A stretch of DNA of 64,000 nt from Staphylococcus lloydii. GTDB lineage: Bacteria; Bacillota; Bacilli; Staphylococcales; Staphylococcaceae. Numbering within the stretch: the stretch's first letter is position 1; the number at the start of each line of letters is the position of its first letter. The DNA lies in NCBI RefSeq assembly GCF_015775975.1, contig NZ_CP064056.1, forward strand, positions 2,480,001-2,544,000. The letters run 5' to 3'. This document shows, piece after piece, positions 1 through 8,593 of the stretch. The notes under the pieces are model-generated. The model did no database searches. It was not told where the DNA came from and saw only the letters and a program-made list of their open reading frames with translations. Position numbers and translations under genes: made by a program.

Positions 1-1173
1 TTTGTGTAATTCTGCGTTTTCTTTTCGATATTTAATATAACAAATTAAAATAATAGACCAGATAAAAATAAAGAAAATCGTTGCTAGTGTGGTCACTAAT
101 GTAAATACTTCATCTGGTATAAAGTAATTTAGTATTGCTGAGAAAAAGAGCACGACCCCAGAAAATATCAATGCTGGATATGGTACGCCTCGCTTATTTA
201 TTCTTCCAAGTATTTTGGGTGCATGGCCAGTACTACCTAAACCGTAGACCATTCTACTATTACTAAATAATCCACTATTCGCAGCACTTGCTGCTGATGT
301 TAACACCACAAAGTTCACGATCCCTGCCGCTGCAGGTATGCCTGCTAAGACAAATAAATTAACGAATGGACTTTCTGTTGCAGACACCTTGTTCCATGGT
401 GTAATGCTCATAATGATTAATAAACTAAGCACGTAAAATATTAAAATACGATACCCCAATGAATTTACCGCTTTTGGTAAGTTCTTTTCAGGATCTTTGG
501 TCTCACGTGAAGTCACACCGACAAGTTCAATACCCACAAAACTAAAAACAGCCATTTGGAATGCCAATAAGAAGCCCATTGCCCCATTTGGGAAAGGCCC
601 ACCATGTGTATATAAATTATGGAAACCTGATTGGATACCTGTGCTAGATTTAAAACCAGTAAAGATTAACCATAAACCAATAATTATCAGTAAACCTATG
701 GCAATAATTTTAATCAATGCAAACCAAAACTCAACTTCTCCAAATAGTCGTACTGTCATTAAATTTAAAATTAATAAAATCAGTACCGTCCCAATTGCTG
801 ATATATATGAAGGGATATCTGGAAACCAATATTGAATATATTTGGCTGCCGCCGTGATATCGGCTATTCCTGTTGCGACCCAACAAAACCAATACGTCCA
901 CCCCGTCAAAAATCCAAATAAATGACCTAAATAATGTTCTGCAATATCAGTAAATGAATTATAGTCACTATTTGATAATAATAACTCTCCCAATGCTCTC
1001 ATCATAATAAATAAGAAAAATCCAATGATGATATATACTAATAAAATTGAGGGACCAGCTAAAGAAATACTTTTACCTGCCCCCAAAAACAATCCTGTAC
1101 CGATTGCTCCTCCAATAGCAATCAACTGAATGTGTCGATTGGTCATTTTACGTTGTAATTCATGATCTTCCAT
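1..1173 (-). CDS. cycA: D-serine/D-alanine/glycine-type amino acid permease (C-terminus off window)
   Basis: The frame is open for 391 codons from ATG at 1173 to the window edge, with an SD (GGAGAG) just upstream. It is an APC-superfamily permease that imports small neutral amino acids by proton symport across the membrane. The N-terminal TNRHIQLIAIGGAIGTGLFLG signature region, the LTGWTYWFCWV stretch and GIELVGVTSRETKDPEKNLP closely match the CycA/AapA subfamily. About 60-80 residues are missing beyond the edge. It stands alone, with a long AT-rich upstream region. Family is certain; the exact substrate is inferred from resemblance. Confidence 0.9.
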   Translation of the reverse strand, partial: MEDHELQRKMTNRHIQLIAIGGAIGTGLFLGAGKSISLAGPSILLVYIIIGFFLFIMMRALGELLLSNSDYNSFTDIAEHYLGHLFGFLTGWTYWFCWVATGIADITAAAKYIQYWFPDIPSYISAIGTVLILLILNLMTVRLFGEVEFWFALIKIIAIGLLIIIGLWLIFTGFKSSTGIQSGFHNLYTHGGPFPNGAMGFLLAFQMAVFSFVGIELVGVTSRETKDPEKNLPKAVNSLGYRILIFYVLSLLIIMSITPWNKVSATESPFVNLFVLAGIPAAAGIVNFVVLTSAASAANSGLFSNSRMVYGLGSTGHAPKILGRINKRGVPYPALIFSGVVLFFSAILNYFIPDEVFTLVTTLATIFFIFIWSIILICYIKYRKENAELHK

Positions 1174-1643
1174 TTCTTTTCACTCTCTCCTAAATAATAA
1201 AACTGTAGTAATTATGTATTGTCTTTAGTTCATACGATTATTCTCACTCTACGAAAATGGCTTTAATTCCATTATTTTTAAAATAAAAAAACTTCATCCA
1301 CATATTAGAGAAGTTAGACACATTATCAAACTTTAAATAAAACTATTCGTATGGAAATAGTTGGAATTAAAATATACTAATACCGCTGATGTATTCAATC
1401 GGTATGTAAATATTCAATACATTTATAGAGTAGCTACTATTTTTCATAGCAATACTTATAAAACATCCTAAAAAAACAATATGTATATCATATTACTATT
1501 TTAATTTATTCTCAACAATAATATTCTGAATATTCCTTAAATATTTTAAGTTTTAATTTTTATTTCACAATTGTTATGTATAAAAATGTATATTCACTTC
1601 TAAAGACATTAAACACATCCAATAGCGTAGCACTTCGCAAGTA
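1174..1643. other. AT-rich intergenic region
   Basis: About 470 bases without a supportable gene. It should hold the promoter of the permease on the minus strand. A short imperfect dyad (ACTTC...GAAGT) sits near 1290-1313. No convincing small ORF with a ribosome binding site was seen. Confidence 0.5.
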
Positions 1644-1677
1644 TAAAAGAACCCTCCACAACTGAATTGTAGAGGGC
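1644..1677 (-). terminator. Rho-independent terminator of the SRPBCC gene
   Basis: The stem CCCTCYACAA/TTGTRGAGGG (1652-1676, one G-U type mismatch, 5-nt loop) is followed on the minus strand by a T-rich stretch. It lies 10 bases after the stop of the SRPBCC gene. Confidence 0.75.
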
Positions 1678-1685
1678 AACATTAG

Positions 1686-2183
1686 TTATTTTGAAAATTT
1701 TGCTAGGCAGTCTAACCAATCTTGATGTCCATTAATCATTGGATGACTCTCATCTTGTGCCATTGCTTGGGCAGGTGCGCCAATTTGGGATTCTTGTGTT
1801 AAAATTCTCAATCTGTTTTGCGGTAATTTTTCTATAAGCCATGCGTGATAGACGTCTAAAAAATTGTCTCCTGTTTCGTTGTTCCAACCATGCCAAGCGA
1901 TGCGAGCTACATTTTCATCGATATCAAGTTCTTCCATTTCCGCTTCTATATCAAAACCAAAAGTTTTAAATTTGAACCGTGTATCTTGTTGTAACTTGGG
2001 TGATGTTTGATTATACATATTTATGTCACTACTATTAGCATAATATTGCTCCCATTTTGAAGTATCAATAAGGTTTTCTATAACATTTTCAAACACTAAG
2101 CCTTTCACTATAATTTCATTGGAAGCGAAATTATCAGTCATGCCTGGCAGCCATTTTTGTGGCCAGTTAATCTCATGTAACAT
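1686..2183 (-). CDS. SRPBCC (START/polyketide-cyclase fold) protein
   Basis: The protein has 165 aa and an ATG start preceded by an AGGAGAG SD. It has the usual layout of a stand-alone SRPBCC domain: an N-terminal beta-hairpin and helix (residues 25-50, ENVIENLIDTSKWEQYY), a beta-rich middle with WHGWNNETG, and a long C-terminal helix (HPMINGHQDWLDCLAKF). Such proteins bind small hydrophobic ligands in the cytoplasm; the ligand cannot be read from sequence. The neighbouring HxlR regulator gene lies about 100 bases upstream on the same strand and may control it. Confidence 0.75.
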   Translation of the reverse strand: MLHEINWPQKWLPGMTDNFASNEIIVKGLVFENVIENLIDTSKWEQYYANSSDINMYNQTSPKLQQDTRFKFKTFGFDIEAEMEELDIDENVARIAWHGWNNETGDNFLDVYHAWLIEKLPQNRLRILTQESQIGAPAQAMAQDESHPMINGHQDWLDCLAKFSK

Positions 2184-2289
2184 ACTATCTCTCCTCTTTT
2201 TAAATTCGAAATAAGCATATCACCGACCTATTTTCTTGAGAAGAATGCACTTTATTGTAAGTTACTATCAAAAAAGTAACTATACCGAA

Positions 2290-2628
2290 TTATTGATCTT
2301 CATTTTTTACGATATAATCGCCCATATATGTTTCGCCCCAATTGCACATTTCATTTAAAATCGTTTCCAGCGTTTTGCCATATTCTGTAATGTAATATTC
2401 TGTTTTTGGAGGTACTTCTGGATAAATAACTTTTTCAATAAAACCCTCTTGTTGTAACTCTTTCAATTGCTGACTTAACATTTTAGGTGTTGCTTGTGGT
2501 AAACGTTTTTGTAATTCATTAAATCTTAACGTATCATCTAGTAAATACCACAAAATAATAGGTTTATACTTGCCTCCAATTAAACTTATAATCGCTTCAA
2601 CCGGACAATTAAACAATCTATCTTTCAT
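2290..2628 (-). CDS. HxlR-family winged-helix transcriptional regulator
   Basis: The protein has 112 aa. The start chosen is ATG 2628, because GGAGGATT lies 6-8 bases upstream; an in-frame ATG at 2655 lacks such a site. It shows the HxlR core: NCPVEAIISLIGGKYKPIILWYLL, then RFNELQKRLPQATPKMLSQQLKELQQEG (recognition helix region) and the wing VIYPEVPPKTEYYITEYG. HxlR proteins are dimeric cytoplasmic repressors or activators, often responsive to thiol or aldehyde stress. Cys9 (CPVEA) is in the position typical of the redox-active cysteine. It probably acts on the SRPBCC gene or itself. Confidence 0.92.
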   Translation of the reverse strand: MKDRLFNCPVEAIISLIGGKYKPIILWYLLDDTLRFNELQKRLPQATPKMLSQQLKELQQEGFIEKVIYPEVPPKTEYYITEYGKTLETILNEMCNWGETYMGDYIVKNEDQ

Positions 2629-2717
2629 AATTAATCCTCCTGTTTTATACATCATTATTTTATAAAATGACTACATACTAAATTTTATATTCTATTAATA
2701 CTCTCATTATATTACAA

Positions 2718-2745
2718 AATCCCCTTAATATAGATTAAGGGGATT
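2718..2745 (-). terminator. Terminator of the yknWXYZ-like operon
   Basis: A perfect 12-bp stem AATCCCCTTAAT/ATTAAGGGGATT with a 4-base loop lies 20 bases after the permease stop. On the minus strand it runs into TTTGTAATAT. It separates the ABC operon from hxlR. Confidence 0.8.
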
Positions 2746-2765
2746 GTTTACTACAATAAATATTG

Positions 2766-3953
2766 CTATTTAATAATGTCTATGAGTTCTTTGTTAGCCG
2801 CTGAACGTGCTGGCACCCATCCGAAAATAACGCCGATAAATGTCGAAACACCCACTGCAATCAATACAGAGGTTAGACTGACGACACTCTGAATATAATC
2901 TGGGGTCACAGCTGCAACAATTTCAGCAATCGCTATACCTAAAGCGAGACCTATTAAGCCACCCATCACACAGAGAATTATACTTTCTATTAAAAACTGA
3001 AATTCTATGTCTCGCGCTTTTGCGCCAAAAGCACGGCGTATAGCAATTTCTTCTGTACGTTCACTAACTGAAATATACATAACATTCATCACGCCTATGC
3101 CTGCGATAAATAGCGAAATGCCTGCGACTGCCGCTACAAAATAAGTAATACTATTAAATATTTGTGTGATCTCTTTTAAAATCTTTTCATTGTCTTCATA
3201 GCTATATTTACCTTCACCTATGCCACTACCTTTTTTGTTTAATTCATCGGCAACTTTCTTAGCCGTATGTTTTTTCTGCACGCCTTCTGCTAATGTTAAT
3301 TGTAATCCAGGATAGTCTTGCGCTAAGTTATCCATATAGCGTTCAAATGTTTTTGTTGGCATAAATACATTGGCGGTATGTAATGGGTCGTTAGCAATGC
3401 CGACAATTTCAAATCCTTGTCCATCTATATATAACGTTTGTCCTATAGCATTTTCTTCAAAAGTGCCATGTGCAATTTCATCATTGACCACAACAACCTT
3501 TTTCCTCAAACTATTATCGAGTGTACTGAATCCTTTACCTTGTTTTGTTTTTTCTATTTTCTTCTTCGTGGCAACACTTAAATCTAAAAGCGGTTCCGCT
3601 TTATTCATAATATTTGTCGCTTTTACATTGTAACTTTGATTATCATCAATTTTAATTTTTGCCTCAGTAACACCATCTACTTGTTTCGCTATATCAATAT
3701 CTTGCTGGCTAAATGGATTTTTCTGCGCCGCTTCTCCACTTTCAGTCAAATACTCAATAAGTGCCGAATCTTTACTGATACCAGATTTTGAAAATTCATC
3801 AGTGGCTGTCTTTTTAAAGCCATTACCTAACGACATAATAGTAATAACTGCCGAAATACCGATAATAATACCTATCATCGTAAAAATATTACGTCGCTTA
3901 TTTTTTAAAATTGCTTTAATCGAAGTCATAATAATATTAGATATATTTTTCAT
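2766..3953 (-). CDS. yknZ: MacB/YknZ-type ABC transporter permease
   Basis: The protein has 395 aa. An N-terminal membrane helix (about 16-40, IFTMIGIIIGISAVITIMSLG), a large extracytoplasmic MacB-PCD domain (45-270) and three C-terminal helices of the FtsX domain (270-395) give the MacB permease layout. It is the membrane subunit of a tripartite exporter with the ATPase, adaptor and Yip1 protein encoded upstream. Its start overlaps the ATPase stop by 4 bases, so translation is coupled. In Bacillus subtilis YknWXYZ protects against the SdpC toxin; the same role here is inferred from gene order and family only. Confidence 0.9.
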   Translation of the reverse strand: MKNISNIIMTSIKAILKNKRRNIFTMIGIIIGISAVITIMSLGNGFKKTATDEFSKSGISKDSALIEYLTESGEAAQKNPFSQQDIDIAKQVDGVTEAKIKIDDNQSYNVKATNIMNKAEPLLDLSVATKKKIEKTKQGKGFSTLDNSLRKKVVVVNDEIAHGTFEENAIGQTLYIDGQGFEIVGIANDPLHTANVFMPTKTFERYMDNLAQDYPGLQLTLAEGVQKKHTAKKVADELNKKGSGIGEGKYSYEDNEKILKEITQIFNSITYFVAAVAGISLFIAGIGVMNVMYISVSERTEEIAIRRAFGAKARDIEFQFLIESIILCVMGGLIGLALGIAIAEIVAAVTPDYIQSVVSLTSVLIAVGVSTFIGVIFGWVPARSAANKELIDIIK

Positions 3954-4630
3954 TCAACCGCCTCTTCTCTTTGGATGCGACCATCTAGAATGTGAATAAT
4001 ACGGTCCGCTCTATCAGCAACTTTACGGTCATGCGTAACTAAAATTATCGTTGTTTTATGCGATTTATTTAATTTGATAAATAATTCAATAATATCTTTA
4101 GAAGTTTCGGAATCTAACGCACCCGTAGGTTCGTCGGCAATAATAAATTTAGGATTATTAATAATTGCACGCGCAATCGCTACACGTTGTTGCTGACCTC
4201 CCGATAATTTATTAGGGACTAGGTTTTCCTTATCATACAACCCTACATCGTTTAATGTTCGTATGACACGGCTTTTGCGCGCTTGAGCACTTAAACCAAC
4301 ATAAACAAGAGGTATACTGACATTTTCCAAAATAGTATTATTTTGAATCAGTTTGAAATTTTGAAATACAAAGCCAACAGTTTTATTTCTTATTTTGGCT
4401 AGGTGATTATCCGAAGTATTTTTGAAATTTTCTCCGTTAAAAAGATATTCACCTTCATAACCACGATCTACAAATCCTAAAATATTAATAAGGGTACTCT
4501 TACCAGAGCCTGAAGGCCCCATGATAGCGATAAATTCCCCTTCTGTTATGTGAAAATTAATATCTTTTAAAATATGAATTTCTTCGTTACCATTTTTAAA
4601 ATGACGATTAATATCTACAAGTTGTATCAT
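3950..4630 (-). CDS. yknY: MacB/YknY-type ABC transporter ATP-binding protein
   Basis: The protein has 226 aa, the full length for a LolD/MacB-type ATPase. Walker A is GPSGSGKST (about residue 39), the Q-loop is in VGFVFQNFKLI, the signature is LSGGQQQR, Walker B is FIIADEPTGALD, and the H-loop is VTHD. It powers the permease encoded immediately downstream. It overlaps both neighbours by 4 bases (ATGA-type), so all four genes form one translationally coupled unit. Confidence 0.95.
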   Translation of the reverse strand: MIQLVDINRHFKNGNEEIHILKDINFHITEGEFIAIMGPSGSGKSTLINILGFVDRGYEGEYLFNGENFKNTSDNHLAKIRNKTVGFVFQNFKLIQNNTILENVSIPLVYVGLSAQARKSRVIRTLNDVGLYDKENLVPNKLSGGQQQRVAIARAIINNPKFIIADEPTGALDSETSKDIIELFIKLNKSHKTTIILVTHDRKVADRADRIIHILDGRIQREEAVE

Positions 4631-5757
4631 GAAGACACCTCAACTTTGTCCCCATCATTTAGTGTCTTTTTAGGATTTACTATTAGCTTATCACCCGATT
4701 TCAATCCTTTTTTTACAAAAATTTCTCCATTCATTTTATCTATAGTAATTTCACGTTTTTCTACTTTGCTATCTTTAGTCACTACAAATACACGATTATC
4801 TTTTGTTAATACTGCGCTTGGTAATTTAATTGCCTCTAAAGGCACTTTAATATCTATAGAGTAGCCTGCACGTAATGGAATATCTATATTATCTATTATC
4901 ACCGTATATTTTGACACTTCTGCATCATTTTCTCCCTGACGGTCCGCATCGACAGGATTCTCATGTGACGTTGTAGCATCTTTGTCATCATTTGCCGGAC
5001 TTGAAGCAACAGGCTCACTTGCTTTTAGTTCATAACTCTTAGGTGTCTCAGCAATTTTTTTAATCTCACCTTTACCTTTTTTACCATTATTGGTAACTTT
5101 TATATCTACTTTGTCTCCCTCTTTAATTGATTCCAAATCAAATTCGGAAACTTTAGATTTAATTTGAGCTTCGTTTGAGACGAGTTGGAGTATCGGTTGA
5201 CCATCGGCTAAATTGCTATTATTTTGAATATCTATTTTGCCATCGAAAGCCGCATAAATACTGTCGTTCACTTGTTTATCATGTTGGTTTAACTGTTGTT
5301 TCGCTTCACTTAACGCTACTTGATCTTGCGTTAATTTCTTTTGCAAATCATTATTATGCGGTTCTATATTGATATTTTCATAATCATCATTCACTTTTTC
5401 CTGTGCTTCTTCTACTTTTTGTACGAGCTGTTGGCGTTTACTTTGGGAAATATTATAGTTTATTAATGGTTCTCCCTGTTTAACTTTTTGCCCATCTGTA
5501 ACGCTTGTACTTATAAATGTACCAATTTGACTGTTATTATTATATGTTTTGATTAACTTCGGACTCGCCTTACCTTGCAATTTAAGCGCCTTTACCTTTT
5601 CAACACGGTACGTTTTATAATCTTGACCTTTACTCGAATGATTCAAAGTATTTAGTTTGTTGACTGCAAAATAAATTAATAACACTGAAATAAGTGCACT
5701 GACTAAAATCCATTTACCTTGTGACGATTTAACAACCTTTTTAAAATTTTTAATCAT
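4627..5757 (-). CDS. yknX: HlyD/RND-type membrane fusion (adaptor) protein
   Basis: The protein has 376 aa. One N-terminal membrane anchor (about 15-32) is followed by a barrel-sandwich half-motif, an alpha-helical coiled-coil hairpin (about 105-160, rich in K/Q/E), the second lipoyl half (AAFDGKIDIQNNSNLADGQPILQLV) and a C-terminal beta-barrel ending GLKSGDKLIVNPKKTLNDGDKVEV. A low-complexity acidic insert lies near 240-275. In Gram-positives such adaptors sit on the outer face of the membrane and link to a MacB permease. It overlaps yknY and yknW by 4 bases each. Confidence 0.9.
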   Translation of the reverse strand: MIKNFKKVVKSSQGKWILVSALISVLLIYFAVNKLNTLNHSSKGQDYKTYRVEKVKALKLQGKASPKLIKTYNNNSQIGTFISTSVTDGQKVKQGEPLINYNISQSKRQQLVQKVEEAQEKVNDDYENINIEPHNNDLQKKLTQDQVALSEAKQQLNQHDKQVNDSIYAAFDGKIDIQNNSNLADGQPILQLVSNEAQIKSKVSEFDLESIKEGDKVDIKVTNNGKKGKGEIKKIAETPKSYELKASEPVASSPANDDKDATTSHENPVDADRQGENDAEVSKYTVIIDNIDIPLRAGYSIDIKVPLEAIKLPSAVLTKDNRVFVVTKDSKVEKREITIDKMNGEIFVKKGLKSGDKLIVNPKKTLNDGDKVEVSS

Positions 5758-6254
5758 ACTAACACCCCTGGCAAACCTATTAAGAGTTTAATCATAAATA
5801 AAATAGTGGTTATCTTCTTTAATTTACTGAAGTAATAATATAGACCTGTAAAAATGATTAAATCTATGAATGGCGTATATTTACCAACACTGTCTATAGA
5901 CAAATTTAAGAAGTCATTTATGATTAATGCGCAGAGGTTAGTCACTGTATATCCAATCAGTAATGAGAAAAATAAGTGCTTATTGTGCGTAACTTTTGCT
6001 CTATCAAATAAGAAAATAAACAATTTTAGTATGTAAAATACGACAAAAAAAATTATTAAATTTGAAATCGTCAAAGTTAATATCATCACAATATTAAATG
6101 CGTTCGTATCCAAACCTAACATCGCTTTGACCGTGTCAGTTTCCTTAGCAATATAAGTATCTTTAGACATAAAAGTGAAAAAAAGCAATAGGCTTGATAA
6201 TATGTATGGAAGCATAATAGTTGAATAGAAAGAAAGTGATTTAATTGTTTTCAT
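5754..6254 (-). CDS. yknW: Yip1-domain membrane protein, YknW-like
   Basis: The protein has 166 aa and about five hydrophobic helices covering almost its whole length, typical of the Yip1 family. It is the first gene of the four-gene export operon, with an AGGAGAT-type SD directly before ATG 6254. In Bacillus YknW assists assembly of the YknXYZ pump. The assignment rests mainly on topology and on its position ahead of yknX-Y-Z homologues, because sequence conservation in this family is low. Confidence 0.7.
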   Translation of the reverse strand: MKTIKSLSFYSTIMLPYILSSLLLFFTFMSKDTYIAKETDTVKAMLGLDTNAFNIVMILTLTISNLIIFFVVFYILKLFIFLFDRAKVTHNKHLFFSLLIGYTVTNLCALIINDFLNLSIDSVGKYTPFIDLIIFTGLYYYFSKLKKITTILFMIKLLIGLPGVLV

Positions 6255-6534
6255 GTTGTATCTCCTGGTGTTTTTATTTTTAATGTAAGTTTTAATCGAG
6301 GATAATGATGCATCTTGAGCATTTTGTATTTGTAGCCAAAGACTACAATTCTGAACCTTATATATAATATAAAATATTTATTTAATTTTTACAACTCGGT
6401 TATCTTAAAATTATAATAATAAACTAATTTAAAACCTTTCTCTGTATAAATTAATTTGAGTTATATTGCTTTTGAACTTAATTTTCAATCTTAACACGTA
6501 CATAATAAACTAAACCTAAAAATTAGGAGGGCAT
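6255..6534. other. Divergent promoter region between yknW and the HAD gene
   Basis: A 280-base AT-rich gap between divergent genes. A small perfect dyad (TTGTAG-N5-CTACAA, about 6332-6350) lies upstream of yknW and could be an operator. No other feature is supportable. Confidence 0.35.
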
Positions 6535-7194
6535 ATGATTAAAGCAATCATTTTCGATTTGGATCAAACGTTATTGAATAGGCAAGCATCTCTAGAGAGT
6601 TTTACTGACGCACAATATGACCGATACATTGATTATTTAACCCCTGTATCAAAAGCTGAATTTAAAAGTAAGTTTATGGATTTTGATAACAATGGATACG
6701 TGTGGAAAGATAAAGTTTATGCGGCGTTAATTGAATATTTTAATATTCGAGGGCTAACAAAGGATGAACTTTTAGAAGACTATATAACTACTTTTTGTGA
6801 TTATTGTGTCCCTTTTCCATATTTATACGAAACATTAGACGAATTAACAGCAAATAATTATAAATTAGGGATAATCACGAATGGCAAGTTTCCTTTTCAA
6901 CTGCATAATATCAATGCACTAAAACTGGATACATATATGGATACTATTTTAATATCAGAGCAAGAAAATATTAAAAAACCAAATCCCTTAATTTTTGAAA
7001 AAGCCGCAAAACAACTCGGTTTCGCAATGCATGAATGTTTATTTGTCGGTGATAACTTCGAAAACGATTATCAAGCTGCTAAAAATGCTGATATGCATGC
7101 AATATATAAAGCAAATCACCAAGCTATGCCAACTAGTAACATACCTTTTATAAATAATTTGGACGAATTAATATCCCAATTAAAAAACGTCTAG
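6535..7194 (+). CDS. HAD-superfamily hydrolase (YjjG/PynA-like)
   Basis: The protein has 219 aa and an AGGAGGG SD. HAD motif I is IIFDLDQTLLN (Asp9 nucleophile, Asp11), motif II is LGIITNGK, the lysine is in ENIKKPNPLIF, and motif IV is FVGDNFENDYQAAKNA. An alpha-helical C1 cap lies between motifs I and II. It is a cytoplasmic Mg-dependent phosphatase, probably on small phosphometabolites or nucleotides; the substrate is not readable. The stop codon lies inside the stem of the shared terminator. Confidence 0.9.
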   Translation: MIKAIIFDLDQTLLNRQASLESFTDAQYDRYIDYLTPVSKAEFKSKFMDFDNNGYVWKDKVYAALIEYFNIRGLTKDELLEDYITTFCDYCVPFPYLYETLDELTANNYKLGIITNGKFPFQLHNINALKLDTYMDTILISEQENIKKPNPLIFEKAAKQLGFAMHECLFVGDNFENDYQAAKNADMHAIYKANHQAMPTSNIPFINNLDELISQLKNV

Positions 7195-7215
7195 CAGAAA
7201 TGCTAGACGCTTTTG
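7182..7215. terminator. Bidirectional terminator between the HAD gene and yjdF
   Basis: The stem CGTCTAGCA/TGCTAGACG (7188-7209) with a GAAA loop is followed by CTTTTG on plus and by TTTTTTA on minus. It contains the HAD stop codon and serves both convergent genes. Confidence 0.85.
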
Positions 7216-7623
7216 TTATTTACCTTTATGTTTGGCTTTCGCTTTTTGACGCTTAAGCTTGCGTTTTCGAGCTATAAAGGCATCTTTTTTAGCCTTATTC
7301 AATTTTTTGCGCTGTTTCTTGTGCAGTTGTTGTTCTTCCTTAATCGCCAACTGCGCCTTAGTTATATCTTTGGGTGCTTTTTGCGCTTTAGCCACTTGTC
7401 TTTGTAAACGTTTAGGGTTAACTTTATTCTTCCTTACTTTAGTATTTACCGTCGTTTGCGTAGCATTTAGCAACGGCAACAACTTCTGATGAATAAAAAT
7501 TAATATTTGTTCATCATCTGGTTCTGTACCGAAAGTATATTTAATAAATTTAGACTTCCCTTCTGTCTTATACTCAACAAGTGCAACGAAAAATTGGCCA
7601 TTATGGAATATTGATAGCTCCAT
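7216..7623 (-). CDS. yjdF: YjdF family protein (DUF2992)
   Basis: The protein has 135 aa. Residues 1-60 form a small beta-rich domain (MELSIFHNGQFFVALVE..., FGTEPDDEQILIFI), and residues 65-135 are extremely Lys/Arg/Gln-rich and helical, as expected for DUF2992. It is a cytoplasmic protein of unknown biochemical role. In Firmicutes it is typically controlled by the yjdF RNA, a riboswitch class that answers azaaromatic compounds. The leader upstream (7669-7796) fits that expectation. The SD TGAGGAGG is complementary to a segment of the leader. Confidence 0.88.
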   Translation of the reverse strand: MELSIFHNGQFFVALVEYKTEGKSKFIKYTFGTEPDDEQILIFIHQKLLPLLNATQTTVNTKVRKNKVNPKRLQRQVAKAQKAPKDITKAQLAIKEEQQLHKKQRKKLNKAKKDAFIARKRKLKRQKAKAKHKGK

Positions 7624-7668
7624 GATGTCGCCCTCCTCAAAAATTTATTCAGAAATGATGGACGACCT

Positions 7669-7796
7669 GAGGAGGAAGGTTACTGACAAAGTATACTTTG
7701 CATTGGGACTACCAACCCAATTGTGTTTTTACATTTCCATGTTTATCTTAACGAACTCTGCACCATAATTAAAGTCACTGGTGTATGAATATCAAT
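7669..7796 (-). promoter_or_regulatory. Leader RNA copy 1, probable yjdF-motif riboswitch
   Basis: This structured leader lies directly upstream of yjdF and overlaps the mepB stop. It is repeated almost base for base at 8303-8425. Shared blocks on the minus strand include GTTAAGNTAANCANGGAAATG, GTTGGNAGTCCCAAT and ATACTTTGNCAGNAACCTT, ending CCTCCTC. The terminal CCTCCTCA (7668-7675) is perfectly complementary to the yjdF SD (7632-7639), which suggests translational control. Identity as the yjdF motif is inferred from the downstream DUF2992 gene, not from a covariance search. Confidence 0.72.
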
Positions 7797-8262
7797 CATC
7801 GTCAGACAAATCTTCAAAGTACTTGCTTTGCCATTTCTGTGTTGCTAAAGCAGTTTTGTTTAATTGTTGCTCCCAATCTGGATAAACACGCAAAGCCATC
7901 TTACCTTTATAATTTTGAGATTGTACTATACCTTTGTTGCGCAACATGTCTTTAGGAAATTTAAATTGTCCTTTATGATTGTTATCAATGACATTAATGA
8001 CCAATATATCGGGAGATTCTTCATATTTAAATGGTACGTTTTTATTCTCTGGGTTTTTATGCCATATCGCCACAAAATACCCTGCTTTCTTCGGTGTTTT
8101 CTTAGCCAATCTGCTCTTATAATATTTACCGTTCATATAGAGATTCATAGCTTCATATTCTGTGTTCCATATTTCTATTTCAATTGCTTCATTTGGTATA
8201 TAAGGGAACGTTTTTTTAAATAATGATAAAGATTTATATTTAGTTACATCGCTATTTGTCAT
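7792..8262 (-). CDS. mepB: MepB family protein
   Basis: The protein has 156 aa from ATG 8262, chosen because GGAGAAAG lies 4-11 bases upstream; the in-frame ATG at 8286 has no SD. It shows MepB-family blocks: KKAGYFVAIWHK, FKYEESPDILVINV, GQFKFPKDML, KGKMALRVYPDW and ATQKWQSKYF. MepB is encoded beside the MepA multidrug pump in Staphylococcus aureus and its function is unknown. Here no pump is adjacent; the partner is yjdF, and both genes carry the same leader RNA. This suggests a shared response to the same small molecule. Confidence 0.88.
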   Translation of the reverse strand: MTNSDVTKYKSLSLFKKTFPYIPNEAIEIEIWNTEYEAMNLYMNGKYYKSRLAKKTPKKAGYFVAIWHKNPENKNVPFKYEESPDILVINVIDNNHKGQFKFPKDMLRNKGIVQSQNYKGKMALRVYPDWEQQLNKTALATQKWQSKYFEDLSDDD

Positions 8263-8302
8263 CCGACTTTCTCCATTCTTAATCATATTTTAAGGCACAA
8301 AA

Positions 8303-8425
8303 GAGGAGGAAGGTTGCTGGCAAAGTATATTTTGAATTGGGACTGCCAACTTAATTTTTCACATTTCCCTGATTACCTTAACTAACTATACACTATAAAT
8401 AAAGACACTGCTGTATGAATAACAA
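8303..8425 (-). promoter_or_regulatory. Leader RNA copy 2, probable yjdF-motif riboswitch upstream of mepB
   Basis: Second copy of the leader found before yjdF. It has the same order of blocks (ATTCATAC..CAGTG.CTTTA, GTTAAGGTAAT, GGGAAATG, GTTGGCAGTCCCAAT, TACTTTGCCAGCAACCTTCC). Differences cluster in presumed loops, as expected for a conserved RNA fold. The pyrimidine-rich end TTCCTCCTC could pair with the GGAG of the mepB SD, though less completely than in copy 1. Confidence 0.7.
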
Positions 8426-8593
8426 TACTTTTTGGAGGCTTATTAAATGAGATTTTTTAATTAAATGATTGTTTAAATGCGATTAGGTTAATGTAAGAAC
8501 AAAGTGATTACTTTTATAAAAGAACAATATGTTATTGTTATGATAATTAAAAGTTTTTGAACGTTTAACTTTTATTACTAAGGAGGCTCATAT

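Noticed and set aside
503..520. CACGTG core with parS-like flanks
   Set aside because: Only the central 6-8 bases fit; about five mismatches to the consensus, and it is inside the permease gene.
497..835. 112-codon open frame on plus
   Set aside because: It lies wholly inside the permease gene read on the other strand; no SD, low-complexity product.
3370..3633. 87-codon open frame on plus
   Set aside because: Antisense shadow of the yknZ-like permease, no SD.
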